The notes below the pieces were generated by a model. It saw nothing but the letters and a program-made list of their open reading frames with translations. It did no database searches and was not told the DNA's origin. A stretch of 33,672 nt of DNA, from NCBI RefSeq assembly GCF_002843425.1, contig NZ_NKXO01000039.1, forward strand, positions 1 to 33,672, read 5' to 3'. This document shows, in pieces, positions 31,166 to 33,672 of this stretch (position 1 is its first letter; every line of letters begins with the position of its first letter). This stretch comes from Raineya orbicola. GTDB lineage: Bacteria > Bacteroidota > Bacteroidia > Cytophagales > Thermonemataceae. The translations under genes and the position numbers were made by a program.

Positions 31166-31755
31166 TGAAAATTATTCTTGATTGGCTCAAAGACAACTAT
31201 CTGGAAATCTTGGGCTTTCTGACGAGCTTGTATTGTGTTTGGCTCAATATTAAAGCTAATCTCTGGGCTTGGTTTTGGGCGGTAGTTAGTTCGGCGATTT
31301 CTGCTGTATTCTTTTATCAATTGCGTTTATACGGCGATATGAATTTGCAATTTTTCTTTATCGCTACTTCTATTTATGGTTTTTGGCAATGGAAATTTGG
31401 AAAAAGGGGCTTACAAAGAGAAAATTTGACCATTGTTTTTTTACCAAAGCATCTGTACAAATGGGTTTTGCTTGCTTTTCTGATAATTTTTGCTCTGACT
31501 TACCAAGCACTTGCTTGGCTCAAAGGGGATATTCTGCTTTGGGATACGCTTACTACTACTTTAAGCATACTGGCTACGTGGCTACTGGCTCGGAAGTATG
31601 TTGAAAATTGGCTCGTATGGATAGTGGCTGATTTTATTTATGTAGGTATGTATTGGCATAAAACAGCCTATTTGTATGCTTTGCTCTATGCGATATTTTT
31701 AGGAATGGCAAGCAAAGGATTTTGGGAATGGCGAAAAGATGCAGTGAGTAACTAA
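31165..31755 (+). CDS. pnuC: Nicotinamide mononucleotide / riboside transporter, PnuC family
   Basis: PnuC proteins let nicotinamide riboside or NMN cross the inner membrane for NAD salvage. This 196-residue protein has about seven hydrophobic helices and family patterns: LTSLYCVWLNIKANLWAW near the N-terminus, RLYGDMNLQFFF then YGFWQWKFG, a D-T-L-T-T-T-L-S segment, and YVENWLVWIVADFIYVGMY near the end. I chose the ATG at 31165, which overlaps the lyase stop by one base; a GTG three bases earlier is an alternative. No NAD riboswitch or nadR-like kinase is visible. A strong hairpin follows the stop. Confidence 0.9.
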   Translation: MKIILDWLKDNYLEILGFLTSLYCVWLNIKANLWAWFWAVVSSAISAVFFYQLRLYGDMNLQFFFIATSIYGFWQWKFGKRGLQRENLTIVFLPKHLYKWVLLAFLIIFALTYQALAWLKGDILLWDTLTTTLSILATWLLARKYVENWLVWIVADFIYVGMYWHKTAYLYALLYAIFLGMASKGFWEWRKDAVSN

Positions 31756-31757
31756 AA

Positions 31758-31790
31758 ATCCCCAAGTCCAGAAATACTGGACTTGGGGAT
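31758..31790 (+). terminator. Strong hairpin after pnuC
   Basis: ATCCCCAAGTCCAG (31758-31771) and CTGGACTTGGGGAT (31777-31790) pair perfectly over 14 bp around a 5-nt loop, 2 bp after the pnuC stop. No T-run follows, but the stem is GC-rich for this genome. It lies downstream of the minus-strand tRNA-Leu and may also stop that transcript. Confidence 0.75.
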
Positions 31791-31844
31791 AATAAAGGTT
31801 GATGACTTTTGCTCCAAACTAAAACTCTAAACCTTAAATTTTTG

Positions 31845-31930
31845 TGCCAGGAACGGGAATCGAACCCGTACGGCGTTTTACCGCCACAGGATTTTAAGTC
31901 CTGCGTGTCTACCAGTTCCACCACCCCGGC
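31845..31930 (-). tRNA. tRNA-Leu (anticodon TAA)
   Basis: The minus strand folds as an 86-nt class II tRNA. The acceptor arms are GCCGGGG and TCCTGGC, with two G-U pairs. The anticodon stem CAGGA/TCCTG encloses CTTAAAA, giving anticodon TAA. The long variable arm has GGCG/CGCC, and the T arm is ACGGG-TTCGATT-CCCGT. The discriminator is A and CCA is not encoded. It follows tRNA-Gly on the same strand. Confidence 0.95.
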
Positions 31931-32004
31931 TCTGACTACACTGCTGTAGCCGTATATTTCACCCTAACCTACCAAATATGTTGCTTAAAAAGCAATAAAA
32001 AAAG

Positions 32005-32077
32005 AGCGGAAAACGAGACTCGAACTCGCGACCCCAACCTTGGCAAGGTTGTGCTCTACCAACTGAGCTACTTCCGC
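32005..32077 (-). tRNA. tRNA-Gly (anticodon GCC)
   Basis: The minus strand folds as a 73-nt tRNA. The acceptor arms are GCGGAAG and TTTCCGC, the D arm contains AGCTCAGTTGGTAGAGC, and the anticodon stem CAACC/GGTTG encloses TTGCCAA, giving anticodon GCC. The T loop is TTCGAGT. The discriminator is T and CCA is not encoded. A small T-rich hairpin (31981-31995) separates it from tRNA-Leu; the two probably share the promoter at 32111-32142. Confidence 0.96.
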
Positions 32078-32110
32078 TTTTTAGTTTCAGTGTTACCTGA
32101 ATTGTGGGTA

Positions 32111-32142
32111 CAAATATAGTAGGTTCAAGAAAACTATGCAAA
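32111..32142 (-). promoter_or_regulatory. Bacteroidota-type promoter of the tRNA-Gly/tRNA-Leu unit
   Basis: On the minus strand TTTG (complement of 32139-32142) and TATATTTG (complement of 32111-32118) are separated by 20 nt, a full match to the consensus. The box lies 33 nt upstream of the first base of tRNA-Gly. Confidence 0.85.
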
Positions 32143-32196
32143 TTTTTTTGCGAAAAAATTTTTAATTTTCTTTTCTGAAAATGCTTTTTTTCTGAT

Positions 32197-33432
32197 TTAC
32201 AATAACTTTTCAGGGCAAGTAGGTTCTACCATTATTACGGTTTCTTTTTCTACAATCACTTCGCCTGCTTCTAAATCTTTGGTTTTTCGGATAAATTTTT
32301 TGGGGGTAACAATCACGGGGCAAAACGTTTCGTTGCGTCTTTTGGAAAAATAAGCCGCTATTTGTGCCGCTTTTTCTATCACAGGTTTGGGAAAGTTTTT
32401 GCCTGCTTGGTATTTAATAATCACGTGAGAGCCGCTGACATCTTTGGCGTGAAGCCACAAATCTTCTTTGTAAGCATATTTTTGTGTGAGCAAATCGTTG
32501 TTTTGGGCATTTTTACCTACAAGAATGGTAAAGCCTTCTACCTGAAAAACTTTGAAAGGAATTGTCTCACTACTTTTCTCCTCTTGCAAATCCAACTTAT
32601 TTTCTTTCAGATAGTTACGCAAATCTTTTAAGTTTCTAATTTGCCTGATTTTTTCTAAATGATTTTTCAAGACATCTTTGTAAAGCTCTCGGGCTTGTAA
32701 ATTTTCTTCTAATTTAGCAATTTCAATTTTCTGGTTTTTTGCCTTTTTGTAATACCATTCGGCATTTTTTTGGGGTGAAAGTTCGGGTTTGAGCTTAATA
32801 GTAATGGGTTTATCGGTGTAAAAATCAGTAAGCGTAATGCTTTCGGCTTTTTCAGGAATTTCGTGCAAATGAGCCATTAAAATATGCCCAATTTTTTCCA
32901 AATTTTTGCTTTCCTCTAATTCTTGGAGTTTCTGATAGGTTTTTTGCAAGTAATTTTCGGTTTTTTCTAAAAGTTTTTCTACCTGTCTTATTGCTTGCAG
33001 ATGTTCTTTGGAAAATTGCGAAACTCGTGCATAGGCATAATAAAATTCGTTCAGAGCTTCTATGGCTGAAAGAAATTGCTTTTCGTTTTCCAAAATACCC
33101 TCCAAAAGGCTCAAAGCAGGTAAATGCTGATAAGTACCTACAAAAAATTGAGGTTCAAAAAGCTTTTGATGTAAGGCAAAGGCTTTTTCCCAAAGCATTT
33201 CGGGGGTATCTGCTTGGCTTTGAGCAAGTAAGTGTTTATCAAAAGTAGGGAAAATAGCTTTGAGATTGAAATTCTGCAAACAAAAGTTTTCCCAAGTTTG
33301 CTCAATAGGTTTAGCAAGAGCCGAAAGTTTTAAGTTCCAATCGTTTTGAAGTTTTTTGTGAAAAATATCTAATACATCATCATTTTCAAAAAGCAGAATA
33401 TTGGCTCGGTTGCCATACATTTTGAAAAGCAA
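32197..33432 (-). pseudogene. rqcH: RqcH/NFACT-family protein, N-terminally truncated
   Basis: RqcH (Rqc2/NEMF family) binds stalled 50S subunits carrying peptidyl-tRNA and adds alanine tails that mark the peptide for decay. The C-terminal NFACT-R domain is intact: DLWLHAKDVSGSHVIIK, then GKNFPKPVIEKAAQIAAYFS. A coiled-coil middle (about 110-275) also fits. The intact protein in Bacteroidota starts about 85-100 residues earlier. Here the same frame continues upstream with family sequence (ELFENAIGKKV, then NDRSW with the conserved Asp-Arg pair) for 38 codons beyond 33432, but meets a TAA at 33547-33549, and no ATG lies in between. The codon at 33430-33432 is TTG; the first ATG is at 33418-33420. 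So the NFACT-N domain is largely missing. It is either a decayed gene or a short form starting at a rare codon. Confidence 0.75.
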
Positions 33433-33546
33433 AGTTAGATTTTGTTCTAAAAAAATAGCCCAAGAGCGGTCATTGAGAGTAGTTTCAACCTTGAAAACTT
33501 TTTTGCCAATTGCATTTTCAAAGAGTTCAATCGTATTTTTTTTTGT

Positions 33547-33672
33547 TTAGTCCTCCGACAAAAGTTGAATAGTTTTTACAAGTTGTGGATATTGGGTATC
33601 ATTTAAGAGGCAATATTGCAAAAACAGGAAACCATACCTAAAAAAAGAGAACTCTCTACGCCCGTTAGGACA
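33547..33672 (-). CDS. C-terminal end of an unidentified frame at the window edge
   Basis: The minus strand is open from the window edge for 41 codons to the TAA at 33547-33549. The end reads NDTQYPQLVKTIQLLSED. It shares its reading frame with the truncated RqcH sequence that follows, separated by only this stop. It does not resemble an NFACT-N domain, so it is probably the tail of another gene, or of an inserted element, that replaced the rqcH 5' end. I do not recognise it, and it may be non-coding. Confidence 0.35.
   Translation of the reverse strand, partial: CPNGRREFSFFRYGFLFLQYCLLNDTQYPQLVKTIQLLSED

Noticed and set aside
31981-31995. Separate terminator between the two tRNA genes
   Set aside because: The stem is only 6 bp and AT-rich, and only one promoter is seen upstream of both tRNAs; it is more likely a processing spacer.
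33536-33672. Simple frameshift in A9 explaining the short RqcH
   Set aside because: I translated all three minus-strand frames upstream of the run; none encodes the NFACT-N domain, so adding or removing one A would not restore the protein.

Overview
The window looks like chromosomal DNA of a Bacteroidota bacterium, most likely order Cytophagales. The signs are: AT-rich DNA; almost no Shine-Dalgarno sequences before starts; several promoters of the Bacteroidota form TTG/TTTG-N19-21-TAnnTTTG; the phylum-specific small ribosomal protein DUF4295 (bL38) next to rpmG; and families common in this phylum (DUF2490, TPR-CHAT, LIC_10190-type membrane protein, lone PAS/GAF sensors). The placement is by gene content and promoter style only; no rRNA is present. 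There is no CRISPR array, complete insertion sequence or recognisable prophage.

Layout. 1-2.0 kb (minus): murQ, overlapped at its 3' end by a very AT-rich, C-terminally truncated LIC_10190-type membrane protein. 2.0-4.5 kb (plus): a FabI-type enoyl-ACP reductase, a PhaC/PhaZ-like alpha/beta hydrolase with a Cys nucleophile, and a small six-cysteine protein, closed by a perfect bidirectional terminator. 4.57-6.2 kb (minus): two tandem paralogues with Aer-type PAS domains. 6.3-8.2 kb (plus): a membrane protein with three similar winged-helix-like modules, then rplS. 8.3-9.4 kb (minus): a DAO-type flavoprotein. 9.6-16.9 kb (plus): a tightly packed run of penicillin acylase, AAA/ABC-type ATPase, PD-(D/E)XK-like small protein, pyrH, a cytochrome-b-like membrane protein and a BamA/TamA-like outer-membrane protein. 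16.9-21.1 kb (minus): lipoprotein, WD40 protein, a 164-residue cytosolic protein and a phosphosugar mutase. 21.2-25.3 kb (plus): TPR-CHAT protein and DUF2490 protein. 25.3-28.4 kb (minus): bL38, rpmG and an 866-residue HAMP-GAF-PAS-PAS sensor without an output domain. 28.8-31.8 kb (plus): MlaF-type ATPase, a degenerate PAP2-like membrane protein, HMG-CoA lyase and PnuC. 31.8-33.7 kb (minus): tRNA-Leu(TAA), tRNA-Gly(GCC), an N-terminally truncated RqcH/NFACT protein, and the last 41 codons of an unidentified frame.

Most of the window is housekeeping: peptidoglycan recycling, fatty-acid synthesis, translation, UMP phosphorylation, sugar-phosphate interconversion, leucine catabolism, NMN uptake. 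The best candidate for a less-described system is the ATPase plus PD-(D/E)XK-like pair at 12168-13921. It is AT-rich compared with its flanks, translationally coupled, and wedged between penicillin acylase and the essential pyrH, and it resembles two-gene ATPase-effector defence modules without matching one I can name. Other items worth attention are the secreted TPR-CHAT protease candidate, the lone PAS sensors, the triple winged-helix membrane protein, and the two truncated genes at the window edges.
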